From the NCBI GenBank assembly GCA_031177765.1, contig JAPSKH010000004.1:1-64000 (forward strand): a DNA stretch of 64,000 nucleotides, written 5' to 3'. A program made the position numbers and the translations under genes. Under the pieces are notes generated by a model. The model searched no databases. It had not been told where the DNA came from and worked only from the letters and a program-made list of their open reading frames with translations. Position 1 is the stretch's first letter, and each line of letters begins with the position of its first letter. Positions 25,172 through 36,124 of this stretch are shown here, piece by piece. This DNA comes from Microbacterium sp. GTDB lineage: Bacteria; Actinomycetota; Actinomycetes; Actinomycetales; Microbacteriaceae.

Positions 25172-27844
25172 ATGCGCGAACTGACCCGAACCGAAGCGAT
25201 CGACCTCGTGGGCCGCTACGAGGCGGAGCAGGAGATTCCCGAGCGCATGCGCGCCGACGTGCGCATGCTGGGCGCACTGCTGGGCCGCGTCCTGCGCGAG
25301 AGCGGCTCGCCTGGTCTGTACGAGGACGTCGAACGCCTGCGCACCGCGACGATCCAGGCGTACACGGACGAGACGCCCGAGGCGTTCGCGCGTGCGGCGG
25401 CGATCGCGGATTCGTTCACGGTCGCCCGCGCCGAAGAGGTGGCACGCGCCTTCACCGCCTATTTCCACCTGGTCAACCTCGCGGAGGAGCACCAGCGCGT
25501 GCGGGTCCTGCGCGAGCGCGACGGCCGGCCCGACCGAGAGCACGCGACCGATTCGGTCGCGGCGGCGTTCGTGCGTCTGGCCGCGGAGGTGGGCGACGAC
25601 ACCGCGCTCGCACGGCTGCAGCGCATGCGCTTCCACCCCGTGTTCACCGCGCATCCGACAGAGGCCCGGCGGCGCGCGGTCTCGTCGAGCATCCGGCGGC
25701 TCGCGACGCTGCTCGAGGAGCACGACGCGTCACTGCGCAACGGCGCCGACGAGCGGCGCGCCGAGCGGCGCATGCTCGAGGAGATCGACACCCTGTGGCG
25801 CACCGCTCCGCTCCGGCCCGAGAAGCCGTCGCCGGTCGACGAGGTGCGCGCCGTGATGGCGGTGTTCGACGAGACGCTGTTCTCCGCGGTCCCCCACGTG
25901 TACCGCCGCGTCGATGACGCGCTGCAGGGCCCGGCAGCCGGCGGACGCGCACCGATCGTGCGGCCCTTCGTCCGCGTGGGCTCGTGGGTCGGCGGCGACC
26001 GAGACGGCAACCCGTTCGTGACGGCGTCGGTCACGCGCAAGGCCGCCAAGATCGCCAGCGAGCACGTGCTGCTGGGCCTGGAGAACGCGGCCAGCCGCAT
26101 CGGCCGCACCCTCACGCTCGACGCCACCACGACGCCGCCGAGCGCCGAGCTGATGGCGCTGTGGCACCGGCTCAGGGCCGCCGATGAGGACGCCGCGAAC
26201 GAGATCGCCAAGCGCAGCCCCGACGAACCCCACCGCCGCATCCTGCTGCTCATCGCCCGCAAGATCGCCGCGACGCGTGAGCGCAACGCCGATCTGGCGT
26301 ACGGCGACCCGGAGCATCTGCTGGCAGACCTTCGCACCGTGCAGGACTCCCTCGTCGCCGCCGGCGCGTCGCGGCAGGCGTACGGGCACCTGCAGCAGCT
26401 GCTGTGGCAGGTCGAGAGCTACGGGTTCCATCTCACCGAACTGGAGGTGCGTCAGCACTCCGCCGTGCACGCGAAGGTGCTGGCCGAGCTCGACGCGGGC
26501 GGGCCGCGGTCCGAGCTGACCGAAGAGGTGCTCGAGGTCTTCCGGACGATCGGCTTCCTGCAGGAGCGCTACGGACCGCGCGCCGCGGGCCGCTACATCG
26601 TCTCGTTCACCCGGTCGGCCGACGACCTCGCGGCCGTCCACCGCCTCGCCCGCTACGCCGTCGGGCCGGACGGCACTCCGCCCGTGCTCGATGTCATCCC
26701 GCTGTTCGAGACCTTCGCCGACCTGCAGGCCGCCCCGCGCATCCTCGCCGAGATCGCGCTGCACCCCGAGTTCGCCGCGCGGCTGGAGGCCACCGGCCGC
26801 CGGCTGGAGGTCATGCTCGGCTACTCCGACTCCTCCAAGGACGTCGGCCCGGTGGCGGCGAACCTCGCACTGTACGAAGCGCAGGCCGCGATCTCGGCCT
26901 GGGCGCGCGAGAACCGCATCGAGCTGACGCTGTTCCACGGCCGCGGCGGGGCGCTCGGACGCGGCGGCGGCCCGGCGAACTCCGCGATCCTGGCCCAGCC
27001 GCCGCACTCCGTCGACGGCCGGTTCAAGCTGACCGAGCAGGGCGAGGTCATCTTCGCCCGCTACGGCGACCCGGCGATCGCGATGCGTCACATCGACCAG
27101 GTCGCCGCGGCGATCCTGCTCGCCTCGGCCCCGTCGAACGAGGAGCGCAACCGTGCCGCCGCGGAGCGCTACGCGCCGGTCGCCGCGACGATGGACGCGG
27201 CATCCCGTGAGCGATTCTTCTCGCTCGTGAAGGCGCCGGGGTTCGCGCCGTGGTTCGCTCGCGTGACGCCGATGGAGGAGATCGGCCTGCTCGCCCTGGG
27301 CTCGCGTCCGGCGCGCCGGGGGCTGTCGGTCGAGTCGCTCGAGGACCTGCGCGCCATCCCGTGGGTGTTCGCGTGGACGCAGGCCCGCATCAACCTCGCC
27401 GGCTGGTTCGGACTGGGAACGGCCCTCGAGGCGGTCGGCGACGAAGTGCTGCTGCAGACCGCGTACACGGAGTGGCCGCTGTTCCGCACGCTGATCGACA
27501 ACGTCGCGATGAGCCTGGCGAAGGCCGACGACCGGATCGCCCGTCACTATCTCGAGCTCGGCGACCGCGAGGACCTCGCGGCGCTCGTGCGCGAAGAGAT
27601 GGCGCTGACGCGCTCATGGGTGATCCGCGTGACAGGCGGCACCGAGCTGCTGGGCAACAAGCCGGTGCTCCAGCGCGCCGTGAAGATGCGCAGCCCGTAC
27701 GTCGACGCACTGTCCCTGCTGCAGCTGCGGGCTCTGCGCGCCCTGCGTGAGGCCCCGGAGGGGGCGCCGGTGGACCCCGAGCAGCAGCGGCTCCTGCTGC
27801 TGTCGGTCAGCGGCGTCGCCGCGGGCCTGCAGAACACGGGGTGA
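25172..27844 (+). CDS. ppc: Phosphoenolpyruvate carboxylase
   Basis: Anaplerotic enzyme that carboxylates PEP with bicarbonate to oxaloacetate. 890 residues. Seen: the catalytic His in FTAHPTEARRR (about residue 157), VGGDRDGNPFVTASVT, the catalytic Lys motif MLGYSDSSKDVG (about 549), FHGRGGALGRGGGPANSAI (about 588), and the C-terminal NTG that ends this family. All key residues are intact, so the enzyme should be active. Divergent from nhaA. Confidence 0.98.
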   Translation: MRELTRTEAIDLVGRYEAEQEIPERMRADVRMLGALLGRVLRESGSPGLYEDVERLRTATIQAYTDETPEAFARAAAIADSFTVARAEEVARAFTAYFHLVNLAEEHQRVRVLRERDGRPDREHATDSVAAAFVRLAAEVGDDTALARLQRMRFHPVFTAHPTEARRRAVSSSIRRLATLLEEHDASLRNGADERRAERRMLEEIDTLWRTAPLRPEKPSPVDEVRAVMAVFDETLFSAVPHVYRRVDDALQGPAAGGRAPIVRPFVRVGSWVGGDRDGNPFVTASVTRKAAKIASEHVLLGLENAASRIGRTLTLDATTTPPSAELMALWHRLRAADEDAANEIAKRSPDEPHRRILLLIARKIAATRERNADLAYGDPEHLLADLRTVQDSLVAAGASRQAYGHLQQLLWQVESYGFHLTELEVRQHSAVHAKVLAELDAGGPRSELTEEVLEVFRTIGFLQERYGPRAAGRYIVSFTRSADDLAAVHRLARYAVGPDGTPPVLDVIPLFETFADLQAAPRILAEIALHPEFAARLEATGRRLEVMLGYSDSSKDVGPVAANLALYEAQAAISAWARENRIELTLFHGRGGALGRGGGPANSAILAQPPHSVDGRFKLTEQGEVIFARYGDPAIAMRHIDQVAAAILLASAPSNEERNRAAAERYAPVAATMDAASRERFFSLVKAPGFAPWFARVTPMEEIGLLALGSRPARRGLSVESLEDLRAIPWVFAWTQARINLAGWFGLGTALEAVGDEVLLQTAYTEWPLFRTLIDNVAMSLAKADDRIARHYLELGDREDLAALVREEMALTRSWVIRVTGGTELLGNKPVLQRAVKMRSPYVDALSLLQLRALRALREAPEGAPVDPEQQRLLLLSVSGVAAGLQNTG

Positions 27845-27891
27845 GTCGCGACGCGCCGCGCGTCGCTTCCAGGCCTCTCGCGTGGCGGAGT

Positions 27892-27897
27892 TACGGT
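27892..27897 (+). promoter_or_regulatory. -10 element for the zinc-ribbon microprotein
   Basis: TACGGT, six bases before the ATG at 27904. Confidence 0.4.
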
Positions 27898-27903
27898 GGC
27901 GCC

Positions 27904-28074
27904 ATGGCAGGAATGATCGTCGCCGAAGTCTGCCCCGGCTGCGGGTCGCTCGAGGTGCGAGCCGGCGAGCCGGGCTGGTTCCGCGTCGAGCTCGACCGTC
28001 GCGCCGACCTCGACGACGGCGTGCTCGAGCGCCTCGAGTTCGAGTGCCGGGACTGCCGACTCGTGTGGAGCTGA
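27904..28074 (+). CDS. 56-residue zinc-ribbon microprotein
   Basis: Small protein with CPGC near residue 10 and CRDC near residue 49, a two-knuckle zinc-ribbon arrangement, and an acidic centre (DRRADLDDGVLERLEFE). The function is not recognised. The ATG at 27904 is supported by its own -10 element; an in-frame GTG at 27841 would add 21 residues overlapping the ppc stop region. Transcribed alone, downstream of ppc in the same direction. Confidence 0.7.
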   Translation: MAGMIVAEVCPGCGSLEVRAGEPGWFRVELDRRADLDDGVLERLEFECRDCRLVWS

Positions 28075-28100
28075 CGACCGGGACGGCGTGATGCGACGTC

Positions 28101-28123
28101 GGCGCCGGCGCCGGCGCCGGCGC
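28101..28123. repeat. GGCGCC tandem repeat, self-complementary
   Basis: Almost four copies of GGCGCC in a row lie between two convergent genes. Each unit is a palindrome, and flanking GACG/CGTC extends a potential hairpin, so it may act as a transcription end point for both neighbours. Confidence 0.45.
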
Positions 28124-28133
28124 TCGAGCGTCG

Positions 28134-30304
<2,171 letters not shown>

Positions 30305-30335
30305 CCGCAGCGGGACGGGGTGGGCCCGCCGATCG

Positions 30336-30341
30336 TAGAAT
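30336..30341 (+). promoter_or_regulatory. -10 element for leaderless methyltransferase
   Basis: TAGAAT, five bases before the GTG at 30347; the best match to TATAAT among the short-spaced elements in this window. Confidence 0.55.
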
Positions 30342-30346
30342 CGAGT

Positions 30347-31051
30347 GTGCGTGCCGCGACGCTCGATGAGCTCTTCGAACTGCTCGACCGACGATTCGCC
30401 GAGCGGGCGGGCGGCGACCGGACGAGCGCTTCGGCGGCCCGCTTCTGGGAGGAGCTGCTTCAGCGCGACGGCCACCCGCTGAACACCGACCGCCCCGACG
30501 AGCCGCTCGTCGACTGGCATGAGCGTGGCCTGCTCGGCACGCTCTCCGGCGCCCGCGTCCTGGACGTCGGCTGCGGGAACGGCCGCAACGGCGGATGGCT
30601 CGCCGAGCGCGGGGCCGAGGTCGTCGGCATCGACCTCGCCGCGGCCCTGCTGGATGCGGTTCGCCCCACGCTGCCCGCGCGCATGACCGTGCAAGCCGTC
30701 GACGTGCTGCGCGACGAGCTGCCGAGGGGCCCGTTCGACCTGATCTACGATTCGGGGTGCTTCCACCATCTGGCCCCTCACCGCCGCTTCACGTACCTCG
30801 AGCGCGTGATGCCCCTCCTCGCGCCGGGGGGTCGCTACGGGATCGTGGCGTTCTCCCACGAGCGTCAGCCCAGTCCCGGCGACGCCGACATCCTCGCTTC
30901 CGGAGACACCGCCGGCGGCACCTCGTTCCTGCTCGAGGACCTCGAGCGGATCTTCCGGCCGTGGCAGCCCCTCGAGCTGCGCCCGGTGAGACCCGACGTC
31001 GACGGCGCCTTCGGATACGACTTCCTCAACGCCGGTCTGTTCCGGGCCTGA
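30347..31051 (+). CDS. Class I SAM-dependent methyltransferase
   Basis: 234 residues. Seen: the SAM-binding motif VLDVGCGNGRNGGWLAERG (about residues 69-87), the acidic loop VVGIDLAAALLDAV, and a downstream IYDSGCFHHLAPHRRF with GGRYGIVAFSHE. The arrangement resembles thiopurine/tellurite-type methyltransferases, but the substrate cannot be assigned. The GTG at 30347 is set by the adjacent -10 element. Confidence 0.85.
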   Translation: MRAATLDELFELLDRRFAERAGGDRTSASAARFWEELLQRDGHPLNTDRPDEPLVDWHERGLLGTLSGARVLDVGCGNGRNGGWLAERGAEVVGIDLAAALLDAVRPTLPARMTVQAVDVLRDELPRGPFDLIYDSGCFHHLAPHRRFTYLERVMPLLAPGGRYGIVAFSHERQPSPGDADILASGDTAGGTSFLLEDLERIFRPWQPLELRPVRPDVDGAFGYDFLNAGLFRA

Positions 31052-31059
31052 CCGCCTCC

Positions 31060-31077
31060 GCCGGGCCTCGGCCCGGC
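31060..31077. terminator. Bidirectional terminator between methyltransferase and mfd
   Basis: GCCGGGCC-TC-GGCCCGGC is a perfect palindromic hairpin lying exactly between the stop codons of convergent genes (31051 and 31079). No T-tract, as usual for this GC level. Confidence 0.55.
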
Positions 31078-31078
31078 C

Positions 31079-34000
31079 TCACGCTCGAGCAGCGGCCTCC
31101 GACGTGGCATCCGATTCGGCCTTCTTCGGCGGCCACAGCTGATCCAGCAGCTGCGCCACCCACGCGATGAGCTCGCCGTCGCGGAGCACTTCGCCGCCGG
31201 CGGACGGCAGCGGCACGACCAGCGCCTCTCCCCCCGCCAGCAGCTTCGCCTTCGGGTACAGCCGCTGCAGGCGGACCCGCATGGAGTCCGGGAGGTTGGC
31301 CGGCGCGAGGCGCAGGTTCGGACCCATGGCCACGACGTCGCCGAGGCCCGCCTGGCCCGCGCGCCGGCGCAGGCGCGCGACGGCGATCAGCCCGTCGACC
31401 TCGGCCGGCGGGTCGCCGTAGCGGTCGGCCAGCTCCTCGAGCACGGCGTCGATCGCGTCGTCGGAGGCCGTGGCGGAGGCGGCGGCCGACAGCTTCTGGT
31501 AGGCCTCGAGCCGCAGGCGCTCGCTGTCGATGTACGACTCGGGAATGCGCGCCTCGACCGGCAGCTCCAGGCGGAGCTCCGTCGGGCCCTCCGCCTCCTC
31601 GCCGCGGAACGTCGCGACGGCCTCGCCGATCATGCGCAGATACAGGTCGAAGCCGACACCGGCGATGTGACCGGCCTGCTCGGCTCCCAGGAGGTTGCCC
31701 GCGCCGCGGATCTCGAGGTCCTTCAGGGCGACCTGCATGCCCGACCCCAGGTCGTTGTTGACGGCGATGGTCTCGAGGCGGTCGGCCGCCGTCTCGGACA
31801 GCGGCTTGTTCTCGTCGTAGAGGAAGTACGCGTACGCACGCTCGCGGGCTCGTCCCACGCGGCCGCGCAGCTGGTGCAGCTGCGACAGTCCGTACTTGTC
31901 CGCGCGGTCGATGATGATCGTGTTGGCGTTGGAGATGTCCAGGCCCGTCTCGACGATCGTGGTGCACACCAGCACATCGGCGCGGCGCTCCCAGAAATCG
32001 TCGACGACCTGCTCGAGCTGGTGCTCGCCCATCTGGCCGTGGGCGACCGCGATGCGCGCCTCGGGCACGAGCTCGGCCAGATGCGCAGCCACCCGCTGGA
32101 TCGACGACACGCGATTGTGCACGTAGAACACCTGGCCCTCGCGCAGCAGCTCGCGGCGGATGGCCGCGGCGATCTGCTTGTCGTTGCGGGGCCCGACGTA
32201 CGACAGGATCGGATGCCTGTCCTCGGGCGGCGTCTGCAGCGTCGACATCTCGCGGATGCCGGTGACCGCCATCTCGAGCGTGCGCGGGATGGGCGTCGCG
32301 CTCATGGCCAGGATGTCGACGTTCGTCTTCAGCTTCTTCAGCGCGTCCTTGTGCTCGACGCCGAAGCGCTGCTCCTCGTCGATGATGAGCAGGCCGAGGT
32401 CCTTGAACACGACCTTCTCGGTGAGGATGCGGTGCGTGCCGATGACCATGTCGATCGTGCCGTCGGCGAGCCCGGCGACCACCTCGCGGGCCTGCTTGTC
32501 GGTCTGGAAGCGCGACAGTGCGCGCACCTTGACGGGGAAGCCCGCGAAGCGCTCGGTGAAGGTCTCGAGGTGCTGCTTGACCAGCAGCGTCGTGGGCACG
32601 AGCATCGCGACCTGCTTGCCGTCCTGGATGGCCTTGAACGCGGCGCGGACGGCCACCTCGGTCTTGCCGAAGCCGACGTCGCCCGAGAGCAGCCGGTCCA
32701 TCGGGATCGGCTTCTCCATGTCGGCCTTGATCTCGTCGATGGTCTGCAGCTGATCGGGGGTCTCGGCGAAGGGGAACGCCTCCTCCAGCTCGCGCTGCCA
32801 CGGCGTGTCGGGGCCGAAGGCGTGCCCTCGGGCCGCCATGCGCGCCGAGTACAGCTTGACCAGCTCGACGGCGATGTCGCGCACGGCTTTGCGAGCCCGG
32901 CTCTTGGCCTGCGCCCAGTCGCTGCCGCCCATCTTCGACAGCGTCGGCGCCTCGCCGCCGACGTACCGCGACAGCAGGTCGAGCTGATCGGTCGGCACGA
33001 ACAGCTTGTCGCCGGGATAGCCGCGCTTGGAGGGCGCGTATTCCAGGACCAGATACTCGCGGGTGCTCTTGACGGCATTGCGTCCGCCGGTCGACACCTC
33101 GCGCTGCGTCAGCTCCACGAACCTGCCGATGCCGTGTGTGGCATGCACGACATAGTCCCCGGCTTTCAGCTGCAGCGGGTCGACCACGGCCTTGCGCCGC
33201 GACGCCAGCTTCTTGACCACCCGATTGTCGCCGCCGATGGTGCGGCCGTAGAACTCGGTCTCGGTGAGGACCGCCAGTCGAGCCTCGTGGGACTCGAATC
33301 CGCGCTCGAGAGCGCAGGGGACGAGGAGGGCGACCCCCGGGTCGGGGGCGTCCGTCACCGCGTCGACCCTGCGGGCGGCGATCCCGCGCTCGGCGAGCAC
33401 ATCCCGGGCGCGCTCGACCAGACCCGTGCCGGATGCTGCGACCACGACGCGCCAGCCGGCGGCGAGCAGCTCCCCCACATGGGCGGTCGCACCGTCGACG
33501 TTGCCGTGGAACGACGGGACCGCCGTTGCGGGCACGCGGATCGTCGCCGCCGCTTCGAGCGCGACGTCGATGTCGTCATCGGCTCGCGCCTGCTGCGCCT
33601 CGCGGAGCTCGGCTACGGCATCCGCTTCGCCGGAGTCGAAAGCGCTCAGCGTCCACCACACGCCCTCGCGGGCGTGCGCGGCCTCGCGCAGCTCGGGAAG
33701 GGTCAGGAAGTCGCCCGCTCCGAGATCGACGGGCGTCTTCGCGCCCGCGGTCGCGGCGCTCCACGCGGCCTCGAGGAACTCGCGGTTGGTATCGCCGAGC
33801 GTGATGGCGCGTGTCACGGACCGCTCGGGATCGATGAGCGCGACGGCGGATGCGCGCGGCAGATAGTCCACCAGAGTCACCAGTCGGTCCACGACTGCGG
33901 GAAGGAGAGACTCCATGCCTTCGACCGGGATGCCCGCGGACATCTTCTCGAGCATGCCGGCCAGGCCCGGGAACTCGTCCTTCAGCTGCCGCGCACGACC

Positions 34001-34729
34001 CCGCACCGCGTCGGTGAGCAGCAGCTCGCGACTGGGCAGCAGCGAGACCTCGCGCACATCGCCCGGGAGCGAGCGCTGATCGGCCACCGAGAACGCGCGG
34101 ATCTGGTCCACCTCGTCGCCGAAGAACTCCACGCGGTAGGGGTGCGGGGCGGTGGGAGGGAAGACGTCGAGGATGCCGCCGCGCACGGCGAACTCGCCGC
34201 GCCGCGACACCATGTCGACGCGCTGATAGGCCAGGTCCACGAGGCGCGCGGCCACATCGCCCAGGTCGTGCCCGCGAGCGCCCGCGAGCAGGTCGATCGC
34301 CGCGGCGTCGGTGAGACCGGCCGCGAGCGGCTGGATCGCCGATCGGACGGAGGCCGTCACGACGAGCGGCGAATCGCCGTCCCACGCGGCGATGCGCCGC
34401 AGCACCGCGAGACGCGTTCCGACCGTCTCGGCGCTCGGGCTCAGGCGCTCGTGCGGCAGCGTCTCCCATGCCGGGAAGTGCAGGACCTCCGCGCCGGGAA
34501 GCAGGGCTTCCACCGCGGGTCCGAGCGACTCGGCGCGGCGCCCGGTGGGCGCGACGAGCAGGACCGCCGGCGGCTTGCCCGCCGCGCGTCGGCGCTCCAC
34601 GAGCGCTGCCAGCAGCGGTGCGTCCAGACCCTCGACCAGCGAGAAGTCGGCGTCGACGGATGCCGCGGCGACGGCATCCCGGAACGGCTCAGCGTGTTCG
34701 AGGGCGCGCACGATCCCGGGAACTGTCAC
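31079..34729 (-). CDS. mfd: Transcription-repair coupling factor
   Basis: ATP-dependent translocase that releases stalled RNA polymerase at DNA lesions and recruits UvrA. 1216 residues. Seen: the UvrB-like N-terminal region, the CarD-like RNA polymerase interaction domain from about residue 515 (LKAGDYVVHATHGIGRFVEL), the Walker A motif GDVGFGKTEVAVRAAFKA at about 680, DEEQRFGVEHKD at about 786, helicase motif VI QLRGRVGRARERAYAYF, and the TRCF C-terminal domain. All motifs intact. GTG start with a -10 element six bases upstream, thus predicted leaderless. Confidence 0.97.
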   Translation of the reverse strand: MTVPGIVRALEHAEPFRDAVAAASVDADFSLVEGLDAPLLAALVERRRAAGKPPAVLLVAPTGRRAESLGPAVEALLPGAEVLHFPAWETLPHERLSPSAETVGTRLAVLRRIAAWDGDSPLVVTASVRSAIQPLAAGLTDAAAIDLLAGARGHDLGDVAARLVDLAYQRVDMVSRRGEFAVRGGILDVFPPTAPHPYRVEFFGDEVDQIRAFSVADQRSLPGDVREVSLLPSRELLLTDAVRGRARQLKDEFPGLAGMLEKMSAGIPVEGMESLLPAVVDRLVTLVDYLPRASAVALIDPERSVTRAITLGDTNREFLEAAWSAATAGAKTPVDLGAGDFLTLPELREAAHAREGVWWTLSAFDSGEADAVAELREAQQARADDDIDVALEAAATIRVPATAVPSFHGNVDGATAHVGELLAAGWRVVVAASGTGLVERARDVLAERGIAARRVDAVTDAPDPGVALLVPCALERGFESHEARLAVLTETEFYGRTIGGDNRVVKKLASRRKAVVDPLQLKAGDYVVHATHGIGRFVELTQREVSTGGRNAVKSTREYLVLEYAPSKRGYPGDKLFVPTDQLDLLSRYVGGEAPTLSKMGGSDWAQAKSRARKAVRDIAVELVKLYSARMAARGHAFGPDTPWQRELEEAFPFAETPDQLQTIDEIKADMEKPIPMDRLLSGDVGFGKTEVAVRAAFKAIQDGKQVAMLVPTTLLVKQHLETFTERFAGFPVKVRALSRFQTDKQAREVVAGLADGTIDMVIGTHRILTEKVVFKDLGLLIIDEEQRFGVEHKDALKKLKTNVDILAMSATPIPRTLEMAVTGIREMSTLQTPPEDRHPILSYVGPRNDKQIAAAIRRELLREGQVFYVHNRVSSIQRVAAHLAELVPEARIAVAHGQMGEHQLEQVVDDFWERRADVLVCTTIVETGLDISNANTIIIDRADKYGLSQLHQLRGRVGRARERAYAYFLYDENKPLSETAADRLETIAVNNDLGSGMQVALKDLEIRGAGNLLGAEQAGHIAGVGFDLYLRMIGEAVATFRGEEAEGPTELRLELPVEARIPESYIDSERLRLEAYQKLSAAASATASDDAIDAVLEELADRYGDPPAEVDGLIAVARLRRRAGQAGLGDVVAMGPNLRLAPANLPDSMRVRLQRLYPKAKLLAGGEALVVPLPSAGGEVLRDGELIAWVAQLLDQLWPPKKAESDATSEAAARA

Positions 34730-34735
34730 CGCACG

Positions 34736-34741
34736 AGTCTA
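34736..34741 (-). promoter_or_regulatory. -10 element for leaderless mfd
   Basis: TAGACT on the minus strand, six bases before the GTG at 34729. Confidence 0.5.
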
Positions 34742-34780
34742 CGTCGCGCGCCGACGCCTCGGCGGCGGTCGCCCGGCTTC

Positions 34781-34786
34781 TAGGAT
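34781..34786 (+). promoter_or_regulatory. -10 element for the 34793 gene
   Basis: TAGGAT, six bases before the GTG at 34793. Confidence 0.5.
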
Positions 34787-34792
34787 GAGACC

Positions 34793-35380
34793 GTGACCGA
34801 CGCCCCCGAGCCCCGCACTCCCCCGGCCGGCCACGGACCGTCGACGACGCCCGTTCCGCCCGGCGGCTTCGCGCCGCCCGGCGGCTTCCCGCAGCAGCGC
34901 GCGTACGCCCCGCCGGCCGGGTACCCGGTGCCCGCCGGATACGGCCCGGTCGCCGGATCTCCGACGGGACCGCTCGGAGGTGCGGCGGCGCCGCGCTCGC
35001 CTGTCACCGGTCGCGTGGCGCTCATCCTGGCACTCGCCGCCACCGTCGGCGCGGCGCTGATGGGCGCGCTCGCGGCGTTCAACATCGGGCTCGGCGCAGG
35101 ACGCGAGATGGCAGTGCGGCCGTTCGCAGCGGACTTCGACTGGTCGATCCTCACCCCGGTGCGGGACTGGGTGCTCCTGGCCGAGGTGTCCTTCTGGATG
35201 GGCACGGTCCTGGGCGTCTGGGCATTCGTGCAGGGCATCGTCGCGATCGCGACCGCGCGGGGAAGAGGACCGGGCATCGCGGCCGTCGTCATCTCGGCGC
35301 TCGGCCCCGTCGCATTCGCCGTCGTGGTCCAGGCGCTGGTCACCGCCGGGTTCGCCTCGGGCAACGGCGTCACCGCCTGA
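34793..35380 (+). CDS. Proline-rich membrane protein of unknown function
   Basis: 195 residues. Seen: an N-terminal disordered region of about 68 residues rich in Pro, Gly and Tyr (GGFAPPGGFP, AYAPPAGYPVPAGYGPV), then three hydrophobic segments (about residues 72-95, 122-146 and 158-180). This layout of a Pro/Gly/Tyr tail plus a small multi-helix domain is common in Actinomycetota (DUF4190-like proteins) and has no known function. Divergent from mfd. Confidence 0.75.
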   Translation: MTDAPEPRTPPAGHGPSTTPVPPGGFAPPGGFPQQRAYAPPAGYPVPAGYGPVAGSPTGPLGGAAAPRSPVTGRVALILALAATVGAALMGALAAFNIGLGAGREMAVRPFAADFDWSILTPVRDWVLLAEVSFWMGTVLGVWAFVQGIVAIATARGRGPGIAAVVISALGPVAFAVVVQALVTAGFASGNGVTA

Positions 35381-35441
35381 CGGGTCGACGTCCACGCCGA
35401 CCGCCGCCCGATCGCGGCGACGAGCGACGACCTCGCGGGAT

Positions 35442-36026
35442 TCAGACCCGCGGGGCGTGATGCTTCTGCTGAGCGGTGACGAGGCCTTCCTCGACGAGGA
35501 GCTCGACGGCGTCCGCCGCGTCGCCGACGAGGATCGGCAGGTTCTTGCGCTCGGCGGGCCCGAACGGGTCGAGCACCCAGTCCGCCGGATCCTGGCGGCC
35601 GTTCGGGCGTCCGATCCCCACGCGCACACGGGCGAACGCCGTGGAATCCAGAGCCTTGGCCACATCCCGCACGCCGTTGTGCCCGCCGTGTCCGCCGCCG
35701 GCCTTGAGCTTGATGGTGTCGAAGGGGATGTCGAGCTCGTCGTGCACGACGACGACATGCTCGGGAGCGATGCCGTAGAACCTCGTCAGTCCGGCGACCG
35801 GCCCGCCGGAGACGTTCATGAAGGTGTTCGGCTTGGCGAGGACGAGCTTGGCGCCGCCCGGACGCAGCCACGTCTCCGCCACACGCGCGTTGGCCTTGTG
35901 CGCTCGGAATGCCTCGCCCCGCCGCGCCGCCAGCTCATCCACGACCAGCTGCCCGACGTTGTGGCGGGTCAGCTCGTAGCGCGGTCCGGGATTGCCCAGC
36001 CCGACGATCAGCCACGTCTGTGCCAT
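35442..36026 (-). CDS. pth: Peptidyl-tRNA hydrolase
   Basis: Releases tRNA from prematurely dropped peptidyl-tRNA. 194 residues. Seen: WLIVGLGNPGPRYELTRHNVG with the catalytic His, KPNTFMNVSGGPV with the substrate-binding Asn, VVHDELDIPFDTIKLKAGGGHGGHNGVRD, and FARVRVGIGRP. ATG 36026 gives the standard N-terminus; the upstream frame is not conserved. Follows rplY, the usual actinobacterial pairing. Confidence 0.96.
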   Translation of the reverse strand: MAQTWLIVGLGNPGPRYELTRHNVGQLVVDELAARRGEAFRAHKANARVAETWLRPGGAKLVLAKPNTFMNVSGGPVAGLTRFYGIAPEHVVVVHDELDIPFDTIKLKAGGGHGGHNGVRDVAKALDSTAFARVRVGIGRPNGRQDPADWVLDPFGPAERKNLPILVGDAADAVELLVEEGLVTAQQKHHAPRV

Positions 36027-36062
36027 GAGTCCATCCTGTTCTGCGCGCGCGTGCCCCGCGGC

Positions 36063-36110
36063 GCGCCCCCTCACAACGCGGCGAGGGGGCGCGGCATCCG
36101 CACCCCCTCG
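36063..36110 (-). terminator. Two mutually exclusive hairpins between rplY and pth
   Basis: On the minus-strand transcript, CGAGGGGG (complement at 36103-36110) can pair with 36082-36089 (8 bp). Alternatively 36083-36092 can pair with 36063-36072 (10 bp, GCGCCCCCTC/GAGGGGGCGC). The two stems share the segment 36083-36089, so only one forms at a time. Likely an intra-operon terminator that lowers pth expression relative to rplY. Confidence 0.45.
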
Positions 36111-36124
36111 CTCACAGCTGTGGC

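Noticed and set aside
31667..34783. 1038-codon plus-strand open frame
   Set aside because: Exactly antisense to mfd, low complexity, no motif.
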